From Sphingobacteriaceae bacterium (GTDB lineage Bacteria > Bacteroidota > Bacteroidia > Sphingobacteriales > Sphingobacteriaceae): 52,329 nucleotides of DNA. The translations under genes were made by a program, and so were the position numbers. A model generated the notes under the pieces. That model did not search any database, was not told the DNA's origin, and saw only the letters and a list, made by a program, of their open reading frames with translations. Of the stretch, positions 37,189 to 45,666 are shown one piece after another. The stretch spans positions 1 through 52,329 of the forward strand of contig CANKAT010000014.1 of NCBI GenBank assembly GCA_947479815.1. Direction: 5' to 3'. Within the stretch, counting starts at the first letter, position 1; each line of letters starts with the position of its first letter.

Positions 37189-37860
37189 TCATTCATTGTA
37201 CTTATCAGCATTCAAAAAATTGAGATACTGGTTCATGCTAATGAAACCTGCTCCCAAACTTTCAAGATGACTGGTATGAACCTGACAATCAATAAGTTTA
37301 TAGGTCTTATTCTGACAAAGCCAGATCAGGGCAGCCTTCGAGGCATTACTAGCTCTGCTAAACATACTCTCGCCACAGAAGACCGAATTTATATGAATAC
37401 CATACAAACCACCAACAAGCTGATCGTTTTCCCAAACCTCAACCGAGTGTGCAATACCTAATCTATATAAATTAATGTAGGCATCCTGCATATCACTTGT
37501 TATCCAAGTACCATCCTGATCTAGACGACTGATACTGGCACAAGCTTTAATCACATCTGGGAAAGCGGTGTCAAAGGTAATCCTGAATTGCTCTGAATTT
37601 AAGAGCTTATGCATTGATTTAGATATTTTTAACTGATCAGGGAATACTACAAACCGTTGATGTGGAGCATACCATAAAATAGGAGTTTTTTCAGAAAACC
37701 ATGGGAAAATTCCGCACTGGTAGGCTAAAACCAATCTTTCAGCAGATAGGTCACCACCCATCGCTAGAAGTCCGTCCTCATCTGCGAGTTCAGGTTCAGG
37801 AAACCATAGTTCATCTTCAGATAAACAAATAACATGGGTATTAAATTCTCTATTAATCAA
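37189..37860 (-). CDS. aat: Leucyl/phenylalanyl-tRNA--protein transferase
   Basis: 223 residues. Transfers Leu or Phe to N-terminal Arg/Lys of proteins for the N-end degradation rule. The family motif GGDLSAERLVLAYQCGIFPWF and later GGLYGIHINSVFCGESMFS, typical of Aat, are present. It overlaps the 96-residue membrane gene by 4 bases (ATGA) upstream. Confidence 0.93.
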   Translation of the reverse strand: MINREFNTHVICLSEDELWFPEPELADEDGLLAMGGDLSAERLVLAYQCGIFPWFSEKTPILWYAPHQRFVVFPDQLKISKSMHKLLNSEQFRITFDTAFPDVIKACASISRLDQDGTWITSDMQDAYINLYRLGIAHSVEVWENDQLVGGLYGIHINSVFCGESMFSRASNASKAALIWLCQNKTYKLIDCQVHTSHLESLGAGFISMNQYLNFLNADKYNE

Positions 37861-38147
37861 TTCAGTAACAGTAGTAAAATAGTGGGAGTTAACAAAAGAA
37901 GGGAATACAGCGCCAATGATCTCCGATTAAATTTGTCTTTGATAAATAAAAAAATAGAAATACCAGGTAAAAAAATAATTAATGCAAGCATAGGAAGCGA
38001 GAGAAGCTCATAAAATGCCCCGGTAATAGCGAAATGATAAACATCAGCAGTATTTCCAATAATCCAGAAAAGTGCTACAAAAAAACTGATCACAAATACT
38101 CTTTTATTATTGAGTGAATTATGAAAGTTACTTTGATTTTCTGACAT
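37857..38147 (-). CDS. Small membrane protein upstream of aat
   Basis: 96 residues with about three hydrophobic segments (KRVFVISFFVALFWIIGNT, AFYELLSLPMLALIIFLP, LYSLLLLTPTILLLLL). No recognised family. Overlaps aat by 4 bases, so it is translationally coupled with it. Confidence 0.7.
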   Translation of the reverse strand: MSENQSNFHNSLNNKRVFVISFFVALFWIIGNTADVYHFAITGAFYELLSLPMLALIIFLPGISIFLFIKDKFNRRSLALYSLLLLTPTILLLLLN

Positions 38148-38173
38148 TATTTATTTAAAAAAGATAGGTATAA

Positions 38174-38839
38174 TTATTTACAGTGTTGTTCAATGAAATC
38201 AGCTGATCTATCACTCCCTACTAATCTAATAATTTGGAAATCTTCGCAAGCACCCTGTGAATCGCCTTGTTTAAGCTTACGCTGAGCTTGTTTTAGTAAC
38301 CGTTCAATAAATTTATCATCATAGCCTAGCTGCATTTTGATGGCTTCAATACGCGCCTCATCAGCTGCATTATAATTGCCCGGAAATTTTTTATCATAGT
38401 AATTGAATATAACCATACTCATTCCTTCTCTGGCATGATAAGCACTAATTGCAGCATTAATTTCGTCTTTTGAACGCTGTTCACATTTATAACCCTTCAG
38501 AGTAAAATTTACTGGAAGCACCATAGATACTAACGTATCATGATTAGCAGGCATGATCCATTTACCGGAAGTAAGTCGTACTACACGCAAAGCTTCCTTA
38601 TCAAGGTCTATTCCAAATCCCTTTTTTACCTCTGAGTAATATATCTTTCCCTGCTGGTTAATCTTAAAACTAACCTGGACAGTACCCTGCAGACAATTAT
38701 CGCGGGAATAATCAGGATAGATCAGGTTATTGTAGATGAAGGTTGCTAAACTCTTCTGCCCACCTTTAAAAACAGGTGGTTCATCTGCGAAAAGAGATGT
38801 GATATTAAAAAATAAAACAAATATCAAGTTCATGACCAT
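38174..38839 (-). CDS. TonB C-terminal-domain protein with export signal
   Basis: 221 residues. A signal peptide or anchor (MVMNLIFVLFFNITSLFA) is followed by a TonB C-terminal-type domain (GGQKSLATFIYNNLIYPDYS through GTVQVSFKINQQGKI, about residues 24-117) and a helical tail with a TPR-like segment (AQRKLKQGDSQGACEDF). Unlike TonB it lacks the N-terminal cytoplasmic part and the proline-rich linker, so it is unlikely to energise transport by itself. Role unknown; it sits between the M23 and 96-residue genes in a conserved-looking cluster. Confidence 0.75.
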   Translation of the reverse strand: MVMNLIFVLFFNITSLFADEPPVFKGGQKSLATFIYNNLIYPDYSRDNCLQGTVQVSFKINQQGKIYYSEVKKGFGIDLDKEALRVVRLTSGKWIMPANHDTLVSMVLPVNFTLKGYKCEQRSKDEINAAISAYHAREGMSMVIFNYYDKKFPGNYNAADEARIEAIKMQLGYDDKFIERLLKQAQRKLKQGDSQGACEDFQIIRLVGSDRSADFIEQHCK

Positions 38840-38870
38840 ACTTTAAATTTAGTAAATTAAAGAAGAAAAC

Positions 38871-39566
38871 TTAGTTGAAAGTTTGATTTAGCAAAATGGC
38901 AGGATTCGGACAGTTAGCAAGGAAATTGATCCTATCAGAAAATCGACATACTCCAGGATAATCTCCATCATAGCCTTGCATGTCAAAAACAAGCTGAAAA
39001 TGCAGATGTGGAGGCCAGTTCCCATTCTCTGTAAAAATTCCAAATTCGGCGATCTTTTCGCCCTGCTTAATTGCTGCTCCTTTTTGTAGTCTGTCGATAC
39101 TGCTCAAGCTCAAATGACCATATAAAGAATGTAAAATCAAACCGCCCAGATCATGTTTAAGTATCAATGTGGCACCATAATCGCCAAAATTGTCATTAAA
39201 CCGGAAACTATGAATCTGGCCTGATAGTGGTGCATAAACAGGTGTTCCTGCATCTGCCCATAGGTCAATACCCAAGTGTAAACGACGCGGTTCTTCTGAA
39301 TTATCAAACAATTCACTTCTGGAATAAAGTGTACGATGCTCATCATAACCACCAATACCGTAGCGGCAATTATTCTCCTTTAGTTTTTGTGATATCCAAG
39401 ATGAAAATAATGAAGTGTCTGCGATTATTTGAAGATTTAACTCCTGATTGGAAGAACTGAAGTCAAATGGAAATAATTGATCCGTTTGTGAATTGAAATC
39501 AACCAATGGTGAAACATATTCGGGATGATCCTTCAGATAATGCTCAAGCTGAGTCAACCTACTCAT
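38871..39566 (-). CDS. M23-family metallopeptidase-like protein without signal peptide
   Basis: 231 residues. LytM/M23 catalytic residues are visible: His97 and Asp101 (HLGIDLWADAGTPV), His151 (SLYGHLS) and His187 with His189 (PHLHF). That is the full zinc-site set, so it should be active. Yet there is no signal peptide or membrane helix, so its cell wall access is unexplained. It overlaps the hlyIII gene by 4 bases. Confidence 0.85.
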   Translation of the reverse strand: MSRLTQLEHYLKDHPEYVSPLVDFNSQTDQLFPFDFSSSNQELNLQIIADTSLFSSWISQKLKENNCRYGIGGYDEHRTLYSRSELFDNSEEPRRLHLGIDLWADAGTPVYAPLSGQIHSFRFNDNFGDYGATLILKHDLGGLILHSLYGHLSLSSIDRLQKGAAIKQGEKIAEFGIFTENGNWPPHLHFQLVFDMQGYDGDYPGVCRFSDRINFLANCPNPAILLNQTFN

Positions 39567-40192
39567 GCAAACAAAAAGTAATAATTATAAATGTAATGCG
39601 ACAAAGCACCTGCTACAACAAATAAATGCCATATCTCATGACTATGAAAAGTGTTGCCCATGGGCTTGTCCTTGTAATAAAAGAAAGTACCCACAATATA
39701 AAAAATGCCACCTAATACCATCCAAGCAATTGCTGAAACTGGCAATTTTTCAGCCATCTCTTCCATTAATGGTACAATCAAGGCTCCCATGGATATATAG
39801 ATAGCCAGCGAAAGGCCGGTATGCTTCAATCGATTAAATATTTTAAGCAGACAACCAGCAAGAGCAATGGTCCAGATCATGCCGAACAAAGTCCATCGAA
39901 TCCAGCCATCAAATACCAGTAATGCCGTAGGTGTATATGAACCTGCTATCATCAGGTAAATACAACAATGATCAAATTTCTGCCAGAAGCGGATCTCTCT
40001 TTCAGTACTAGGATAGCTATGATAAGTTGAACTTATTCCAAAAAGGACAAAGGTACAAATGCCATATACCCATGCAGCTGTATATTCAATCTGACTATCT
40101 GCCCGGCTAAGCAATAGAAATGTACCAGGAATAGCCAGAATAGCAGGAATTAAATGAGTATAAAAGTTTATCGGTTCTCTTATAGTCCTCAT
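39563..40192 (-). CDS. Hemolysin III/PAQR-family membrane protein
   Basis: 209 residues with seven predicted helices. Conserved motifs of the YqfA/HlyIII and PAQR family are present, such as FGISSTYHSYPSTEREIRFW, KFDHCCIYLMIAGSYTP and FHSHEIWHLFVVAGAL, with the metal-binding Ser/His/Asp residues. Function in bacteria is not established; the hemolysin name is historical. It follows rbfA by 5 bases. Confidence 0.87.
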   Translation of the reverse strand: MRTIREPINFYTHLIPAILAIPGTFLLLSRADSQIEYTAAWVYGICTFVLFGISSTYHSYPSTEREIRFWQKFDHCCIYLMIAGSYTPTALLVFDGWIRWTLFGMIWTIALAGCLLKIFNRLKHTGLSLAIYISMGALIVPLMEEMAEKLPVSAIAWMVLGGIFYIVGTFFYYKDKPMGNTFHSHEIWHLFVVAGALSHYIYNYYFLFA

Positions 40193-40197
40193 ACTGA

Positions 40198-40581
40198 TTA
40201 ATCTTCGCTTTCTGAATCTTCGGGCTGACGAGGTTCTTTGCTGATTTTATCAAAAATCTTATCCATTCGCTCTACATATTCACTGGTATCATCCAGAAAA
40301 AATTCAAGTTGTGGTACTATTCTTACCTGATCTTTGATACGATTACCCAATTTATATCTGATCTCATTGGCATGAGACTTAATAGTATTTATAGCAAGTG
40401 AATTGTTAGTGCTATTAAAAAAGCTCAAATAAACACGGGCTATAGCAAGATCAGGCGATACCCTTACCTTAGTAATGGTCACCATTATATTAGGCAGAAA
40501 ATTCATTCCCTCTCTCTGAAATATTTCAGCTAAATCTTTTTGAATAACTCCTGCGAACTTTTGTTGACGTTTTGATTCCAT
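40198..40581 (-). CDS. rbfA: Ribosome-binding factor A
   Basis: 127 residues. Small KH-fold 30S maturation factor: GVIQKDLAEIFQREGMN at the N-terminus, TITKVRVSPDLAIARVYLSF, and RIVPQLEFFLDDTSEYVERMD are typical. First gene of the cluster rbfA-hlyIII-M23-tonB-like-small-aat-TRIC. No promoter seen in the 143-base gap to hflX. Confidence 0.92.
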   Translation of the reverse strand: MESKRQQKFAGVIQKDLAEIFQREGMNFLPNIMVTITKVRVSPDLAIARVYLSFFNSTNNSLAINTIKSHANEIRYKLGNRIKDQVRIVPQLEFFLDDTSEYVERMDKIFDKISKEPRQPEDSESED

Positions 40582-40724
40582 AAAATGGGGGAAATATTTG
40601 GCCTGTTATACAAATTAACTAAAATTAGACGTGAATGTATTAGTCAGGTTTTAAAGATGACCCAAATTCGATAAAAAGAATTAGGTATCAATCTTTAATA
40701 GACTCCGTAAAAACGTTCAAGTGA

Positions 40725-41912
40725 TTAATAGAGTAAGTTATCGTATGGATACCGTTTTGTATGAATGGCCTTTACCTTTTCATACAAAACAGACCTGAAT
40801 TCCTCCACATTTTCTTTCTTGAGTGCTGAGATAAAAATTGCAGGATTCTGATCCTTACTCATCCAGCTATTTTTAAAATCAGCCAGACTCATTGGCGGAT
40901 GTTCCTCCTGCGGGTCATAATCAGCTGGTTTATAGGCATCAATTTTATTGAAAACGGTGATTATTTCTTTATCTATTGCACCCATTTCCTTAAGTGTCTC
41001 ATTAACTGTATTGATCTGATCTTCAAAGTTAGGGTGGGATATATCCACAACATGGATCAAGACATCGGCTTCACGCACTTCATCTAATGTAGATTTAAAA
41101 CATTCAATTAGGTGATGTGGGAGTTTGCGGATAAAACCAACTGTATCAGATAGCAGTAAGGGTAAATTTTCAATTACAACTTTTCTAACTGTTGTATCAA
41201 GAGTAGCAAAAAGTTTATTTTCAGCAAAAACCTCAGATTTTGAGATCATATTCATGATGGTTGACTTCCCAACGTTAGTATAGCCAACAAGTGATACTCT
41301 GATCAACTGACTCCTGTTTTTACGTTGAGTTTCGTTTTGCTTATCAATTTCTTTCAGTCTTTCCTTTAGCACTGAAATTTTATTAAGAATCAAGCGGCGG
41401 TCAGTCTCGATCTGGCTTTCTCCAGGTCCACGCATTCCAATTCCACCCTTTTGACGTTCAAGGTGAGTCCATAAACGTGTTAATCTAGGTAAGAGATACT
41501 GAAGCTGGGCAAGTTCAACCTGTGTTTTTGCTTGTGATGTTTGTGCTCTTCTAGCAAAAATATCAAGAATTAGGTTGCTCCTGTCAAGAATCTTTACCTG
41601 AAGTTCATTTTCAATATTTCTAAGTTGTGAAGGAGAAAGCTCATCGTCAAAAATAACCATATCAATCTCTTCCGACTTTACGTAGGCATTTATTTCTTCT
41701 AGCTTACCCGTCCCAACGAATGTTGCTCTGTCGGGACGCTGCATCCTTTGGGTAAATGCCTTTTGGGTATCACCACCTGCAGTCTCAACCAGAAATTTTA
41801 ATTCATCCAGATATTCCCGGGTTTGTTCTTCAGATTCGCCGGGTTTAATTATCCCAACTAGAACTGCTCTTTCCGGTTTTACTGCGGTATCATGAAATTT
41901 TAGTCTAGGCAT
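40725..41912 (-). CDS. hflX: GTPase HflX
   Basis: 395 residues. HflX N-terminal domain (residues 1-180, with LEEINAYVKS and the glycine-rich RQKGGIGMRGPGESQIETDR) followed by a GTPase domain with G1 GYTNVGKST (210-218), DTVGFIRKLP, and NKID. It is a ribosome-associated GTPase that splits or rescues stalled ribosomes. It lies downstream of trpC with a 97-base gap; a promoter was not found. Confidence 0.94.
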   Translation of the reverse strand: MPRLKFHDTAVKPERAVLVGIIKPGESEEQTREYLDELKFLVETAGGDTQKAFTQRMQRPDRATFVGTGKLEEINAYVKSEEIDMVIFDDELSPSQLRNIENELQVKILDRSNLILDIFARRAQTSQAKTQVELAQLQYLLPRLTRLWTHLERQKGGIGMRGPGESQIETDRRLILNKISVLKERLKEIDKQNETQRKNRSQLIRVSLVGYTNVGKSTIMNMISKSEVFAENKLFATLDTTVRKVVIENLPLLLSDTVGFIRKLPHHLIECFKSTLDEVREADVLIHVVDISHPNFEDQINTVNETLKEMGAIDKEIITVFNKIDAYKPADYDPQEEHPPMSLADFKNSWMSKDQNPAIFISALKKENVEEFRSVLYEKVKAIHTKRYPYDNLLY

Positions 41913-42009
41913 TTAAGTAATAACAAAGTACAAAGATAATGGTTTGTAAGGGTCAATTGATCGTGCCTGTCAGAATATCCAAAGAATAAGGTTTGTAAAA
42001 ACCCAGACC

Positions 42010-42816
42010 TTAAATTTGAGCTACAAACTCTTTCATTGCCTTACCTGGATCCACTGCTTTCATAAAATTCTCTCCAATCAGAAAGCCATGAAACCCTGCT
42101 CTTTTTAAATCAGCAATTTTCTTAGGATCACTTATGCCACTTTCTGAGATTTTCAGAAATTCAGAAGGAATCTGATCAACCAAGTCAAAAGAATGCTGAA
42201 TTGAAACAGAGAAATCACCTAAATTGCGATTATTCACCCCAACCGCATCTAGATCTTCACAAAGACTACGATTTAATTCATCAAGATTATGAACTTCAAG
42301 CAATACATTCATCCCCAATGATTTGGCCAACTTTGCAAGGTTTTTAATTTCGTTAGGATTTAAAATAGAAGCAATAAGTAGGATGATATCTGCCCCCAGA
42401 GCCTTTGCTTCTATAATCTGGAATTCATCCAGCATAAAGTCTTTCCTTAACACAGGAATAGTATTAGCTTTCCTTGCAGCAATAAGATCTCTGTTATTGC
42501 CTCCAAAAAAACTCACGTCTGTTAAAACAGAAAGTGCTGATGCACCCGCCGCCGCATACCCATTTGTAACCTCTTGTACACTCAGTTTATCATTAATAAT
42601 TCCCTTTGACGGAGATTTACGTTTAAACTCTGCGATAATACCTGTACGTGCTGGATTTGAAATGAAATCACGCAATGAAAAGCACTCCCTATTAAAAAAC
42701 TCACTTTGCTCAAGTTTAAGTAGAGGTATTTCAAGCTTTGAAAGTTTTATTTCCTCTCTTTTCTTTTCAACTATCCTATCAAGGATATTTCCCGGGCCAC
42801 TCTGTGAAGATTTCAT
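42010..42816 (-). CDS. trpC: Indole-3-glycerol-phosphate synthase
   Basis: 268-residue TIM-barrel enzyme of tryptophan synthesis. Motifs IIAEFKRKSPSKGIIN, GVNNRNLGDFSV, ISESGISDPKKIA and GFLIGENFMKA are characteristic. It follows trpG after 34 bases; trpD (and trpF, B, A) are not in the window. Ends the trpE-trpG-trpC transcript, 97 bases before hflX. Confidence 0.95.
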   Translation of the reverse strand: MKSSQSGPGNILDRIVEKKREEIKLSKLEIPLLKLEQSEFFNRECFSLRDFISNPARTGIIAEFKRKSPSKGIINDKLSVQEVTNGYAAAGASALSVLTDVSFFGGNNRDLIAARKANTIPVLRKDFMLDEFQIIEAKALGADIILLIASILNPNEIKNLAKLAKSLGMNVLLEVHNLDELNRSLCEDLDAVGVNNRNLGDFSVSIQHSFDLVDQIPSEFLKISESGISDPKKIADLKRAGFHGFLIGENFMKAVDPGKAMKEFVAQI

Positions 42817-42850
42817 ATCGTTTTATTCCTATTAATTTGTATTACGAAAC

Positions 42851-43414
42851 TTAACTCAACCAATTGGTGATCAGCAATTTACCATGTTCGGTCAATACAG
42901 ATTCCGGATGAAACTGAACTCCCCTAACATCAAGAGTTTGATGTCTTAAAGCCATAATTACTCCTTCAGTATCTACCGCAGTTACTTTGATTGCCTCAGG
43001 TACCATGTCATTTCGCACCGCCCATGAATGGTAGCGGCCTACATTAAAGTTTGTTGGACAATTAAAGAAAAGCCTCTCCTGATCATCAATAACAGCGATC
43101 TCGGTAGCTCTTCCATGAACCGGACGGGTAAGATTATATAGCTCACCTCCAAAAACCTCTGCAATTGCCTGCAATCCAAGACAGATACCAAGTATACTCT
43201 TACTTTCTGAGTACGTACGAATCACATCAAGCAATAATCCTGATTCGGATGGAATACCTGGACCAGGTGAAAGAAGTATCTTATCAAATGCATCGACATC
43301 AGCAAGCTGAAACTTATCATTTCGCCAAACGGTGGCTTGATGGCCGGTTTCATTCAACAGATGTACCAGGTTAAAGGTAAATGAGTCGTAATTATCTATT
43401 ACTAATATGTTCAT
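42851..43414 (-). CDS. trpG: Anthranilate synthase component II (glutamine amidotransferase)
   Basis: 187-residue class I amidotransferase that feeds ammonia to TrpE. The triad is visible: Cys78 (GICLGLQAI) and His169/Glu171 (QFHPESVLT), with SPGPGIPSE at 49-57. Homologous to PabA; the operon position after trpE and the Trp-Trp attenuator support tryptophan use. The gap to trpE contains a 7-bp repeat. Confidence 0.94.
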   Translation of the reverse strand: MNILVIDNYDSFTFNLVHLLNETGHQATVWRNDKFQLADVDAFDKILLSPGPGIPSESGLLLDVIRTYSESKSILGICLGLQAIAEVFGGELYNLTRPVHGRATEIAVIDDQERLFFNCPTNFNVGRYHSWAVRNDMVPEAIKVTAVDTEGVIMALRHQTLDVRGVQFHPESVLTEHGKLLITNWLS

Positions 43415-43471
43415 ATTCTACTATTTCAATTAAAACTAAATTGTATTGAAGTCGGAGCTCGGAAGTCAGAA

Positions 43472-43513
43472 AACTGATAACTGATAACTGATAACTGATA
43501 ACCGATAACTGAC
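43472..43513. repeat. 7-bp tandem repeat AACTGAT (six copies) in the trpE-trpG gap
   Basis: Six contiguous heptamers: four AACTGAT, then AACCGAT, then AACTGAC. It ends three bases before the trpE stop codon. A run of this kind may be prone to slippage, which would alter only the untranslated gap. Confidence 0.75.
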
Positions 43514-43515
43514 CT

Positions 43516-44925
43516 TCATATCTCCCCAGCCATCTCCAAAGCCTTCCTTAAAGCCATAATCTTGTTATTTACTTCATTCAACTCGCTTTGAGGATCAGAA
43601 TCTGCAACAATACCTGCCCCTGCCTGATAATGAAGTACATTATTCTGACTCATAAAAGAGCGGATCATAATGGCATGATTAAAGTCACCGTTGAAACCCA
43701 TATAGCCAATTGCTCCACTATAAAAACCGCGTTTTTGCTTTTCAAACTTGTCAATCAGCTGCATTGCCATGTATTTTGGTGCACCGCTAAGGGTTCCTGC
43801 CGGATAGGTGTCGCCAACCACGTCAAAAGGATCAACTGAATTCTGCAATTGCCCTGTTACTTTAGATACCATATGAATCAAATGAGAGTAATACTGAATC
43901 TCTTTAAAGGATCTTACTTCAACCTGATCACAATGCCTGCTCAAATCATTCCTGGCAAGATCAACTAACATGACATGTTCTGCATTCTCTTTCACATCCT
44001 TTTTAAGATTCTCAGCTAATTCAGCATCTAAAAGATCGTTACCAGTTCTTTTGAATGTTCCGGCAATTGGATAAATGGTTGCCTGATTGTTTTTTATTGT
44101 AAGTTGAGCCTCGGGCGAAGATCCAAAAAGTTTGAAATCACCGTAATCAAAATAAAAGAGATAAGGTGATGGGTTGATTGAGCGTAAAGAGCGATAAACA
44201 TTAAATTCATCGCCTAAAAATGGTTTAGAAAATGCACGCGAAGGAACAATTTGGAATACATCACCGCGATAAACGTGTTTTTTTACCTTTTCAACCAGTT
44301 CAATAAACTGTTGATCGGTAAAATTCGATTTCTCCTCCCCGTTTAAACTGAATTTATATTCAGGGAAATTTTTATTCTGTATCAGATACTGAATCTTTTC
44401 AAGTCTATCAGGAGCATTCTTATCCATTCGGTGTTCAAGCAGATAAAGTTCATTTTTGAAATGATCTATTACAATGATATATCTGTAAACATGATACTGC
44501 ATCAGGGGGATATCTCTACCCTCTGCCGGGCCAGATTGCAGCTTAATATCTTCAAAATGCTCTATAGTTTCGTATGCAAAATATCCGAAAAGGCCGTTTG
44601 AGATGAATTTAAAATCAGTATCGGAAGTCGACTCAAACTGTTTCCTAAAGTCAGAAACATGCTTTTTCAGGTCAAGATCTCCTAAGGGATATTGCTCTCT
44701 AGTGCCATCAGGGAAATAGGTTTCCAGCTTATCGCCATTCAGTATAATACCAGCTATTGGATCACAGCATACATAACTTAAACTATTTTCCCTGCTGTGA
44801 TAATCAGAGCTCTCCAGTAAGATACTATTTGGAAAAACATCTCTCAAGCGCAGGTATATGCTTACAGGAGTTGTTGTATCCGCCAGGAGTCTTTTATGCG
44901 AGGTGTATAATTTATAATTCTTCAT
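43516..44925 (-). CDS. trpE: Anthranilate synthase component I
   Basis: 469-residue chorismate-utilising enzyme making anthranilate. The N-terminal ADC-lyase-type segment LLESSDYHSRENSLSYVCCDP includes the LLES motif of feedback Trp binding, and the C-terminal chorismate domain has IYPIAGTFKRTGNDLLDAEL, RNDLSRHCDQVEV and SGAPKYMAMQLID. The gene begins 45 bases after the attenuator terminator. Confidence 0.95.
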   Translation of the reverse strand: MKNYKLYTSHKRLLADTTTPVSIYLRLRDVFPNSILLESSDYHSRENSLSYVCCDPIAGIILNGDKLETYFPDGTREQYPLGDLDLKKHVSDFRKQFESTSDTDFKFISNGLFGYFAYETIEHFEDIKLQSGPAEGRDIPLMQYHVYRYIIVIDHFKNELYLLEHRMDKNAPDRLEKIQYLIQNKNFPEYKFSLNGEEKSNFTDQQFIELVEKVKKHVYRGDVFQIVPSRAFSKPFLGDEFNVYRSLRSINPSPYLFYFDYGDFKLFGSSPEAQLTIKNNQATIYPIAGTFKRTGNDLLDAELAENLKKDVKENAEHVMLVDLARNDLSRHCDQVEVRSFKEIQYYSHLIHMVSKVTGQLQNSVDPFDVVGDTYPAGTLSGAPKYMAMQLIDKFEKQKRGFYSGAIGYMGFNGDFNHAIMIRSFMSQNNVLHYQAGAGIVADSDPQSELNEVNNKIMALRKALEMAGEI

Positions 44926-44970
44926 AATAAAATTTTAACCGGTCATATCGTTTTCGAGTAATCACTGACC

Positions 44971-45003
44971 AAAAAAAAACCCGACGATTTATGGCGCCGG
45001 GTT
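44971..45003 (-). terminator. trp attenuator terminator
   Basis: On the minus strand AACCCGGCG pairs with CGTCGGGTT (one G-U), 8-base loop, followed by a run of nine T. The terminator sits between the leader peptide and trpE. An alternative pairing of the 5' arm (CCC and GCGC) with upstream GCGC and GGG at 45054-45062 could act as antiterminator. Confidence 0.85.
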
Positions 45004-45032
45004 ATATATTGTTTAGATTTTGCTTGACTATG

Positions 45033-45110
45033 CTATCCTTTCAAAATACCTGTCCCTTGCGCTACTATTAAGCTTCGCCACCAATTGCCAGTATTTTGTT
45101 TCATTTTCAT
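45033..45110 (-). CDS. trpL: trp leader peptide (TrpL), 25 residues with Trp-Trp
   Basis: A short frame in the trpE leader encodes MKMKQNTGNWWRSLIVAQGT plus five further residues and ends with TAG. Two consecutive Trp codons (45078-45083) sit 15 bases upstream of the possible antiterminator arm and about 75 bases ahead of the terminator. It is the classic layout of tryptophan attenuation. The ATG at 45104 is an alternative start (MKQNTG). The promoter -7 element lies only 7 bases upstream of the first ATG, so the leader would be almost leaderless. Confidence 0.75.
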   Translation of the reverse strand: MKMKQNTGNWWRSLIVAQGTGILKG

Positions 45111-45116
45111 CGTTCA

Positions 45117-45146
45117 CAAAAATATAAAGAAATTTGAGATTGCAAA
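45117..45146 (-). promoter_or_regulatory. trp operon promoter (TTTG-N18-TATTTTTG)
   Basis: On the minus strand TTTG (45143-45146) precedes TATTTTTG (45117-45124) by 18 bases. Both match the Bacteroidota consensus. The predicted start is about 45112, just ahead of the leader peptide. Confidence 0.65.
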
Positions 45147-45160
45147 TTATTTCTCAGAGT

Positions 45161-45604
45161 TTATGACATACCCAATAATGGGCGTCCACTTTGATAAATT
45201 GCAACAATAATAACCAAAACTGCCAAACCATAATATAAAGCAATTGCTCTGTGTTTATTCACAGCATCTTTTGCCTTTTTAGAGCGTGAATGGCCCACAG
45301 TGATCAATATAATCGCGAACAGCATCATGACAGAATGTTCTACCGTCCAATAACGGGTCATTGCATCTTTCATTGCTAGAGCCATATTAGAATAATTGAC
45401 CATCGGACTGAAAAAATACAATATCAGGCCTACTAAAAATTGAGTATGAGTAGAGATCATCGCAAAAAGGTTCACTTTACGATTAGTTTCGGAATAAGGT
45501 TTCTTACCAAACAAACCAATTATAGCCATTAGTAATGCCATGGCCAATAATAACAAGACGATATATCGAAGTCCGGAATGAAGGCCTAATAAAGTTGAAT
45601 ACAT
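45161..45604 (-). CDS. Four-helix membrane protein, cytochrome b-like
   Basis: 147 residues with four hydrophobic helices and histidines at 9, 53, 90, 105 and 118, of which several sit in or near helix ends. Bacteroidota homologues are often annotated as cytochrome b-like; haem binding is possible but unproven. It lies directly upstream of the trp promoter and does not seem functionally connected. Confidence 0.6.
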   Translation of the reverse strand: MYSTLLGLHSGLRYIVLLLLAMALLMAIIGLFGKKPYSETNRKVNLFAMISTHTQFLVGLILYFFSPMVNYSNMALAMKDAMTRYWTVEHSVMMLFAIILITVGHSRSKKAKDAVNKHRAIALYYGLAVLVIIVAIYQSGRPLLGMS

Positions 45605-45666
45605 ATATTTTTTGTTTGATTCAAAAGTAAAGAAAAAAATATCATTATTAACAATACTGACTACAG

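Noticed and set aside
42323-42835. Plus-strand frame of 170 codons
   Set aside because: Lies over trpC on the other strand and has no support.
43472-43513. Heptamer tandem repeat as a CRISPR array
   Set aside because: Repeat units are 7 bases, contiguous, with no spacers and no cas genes nearby.
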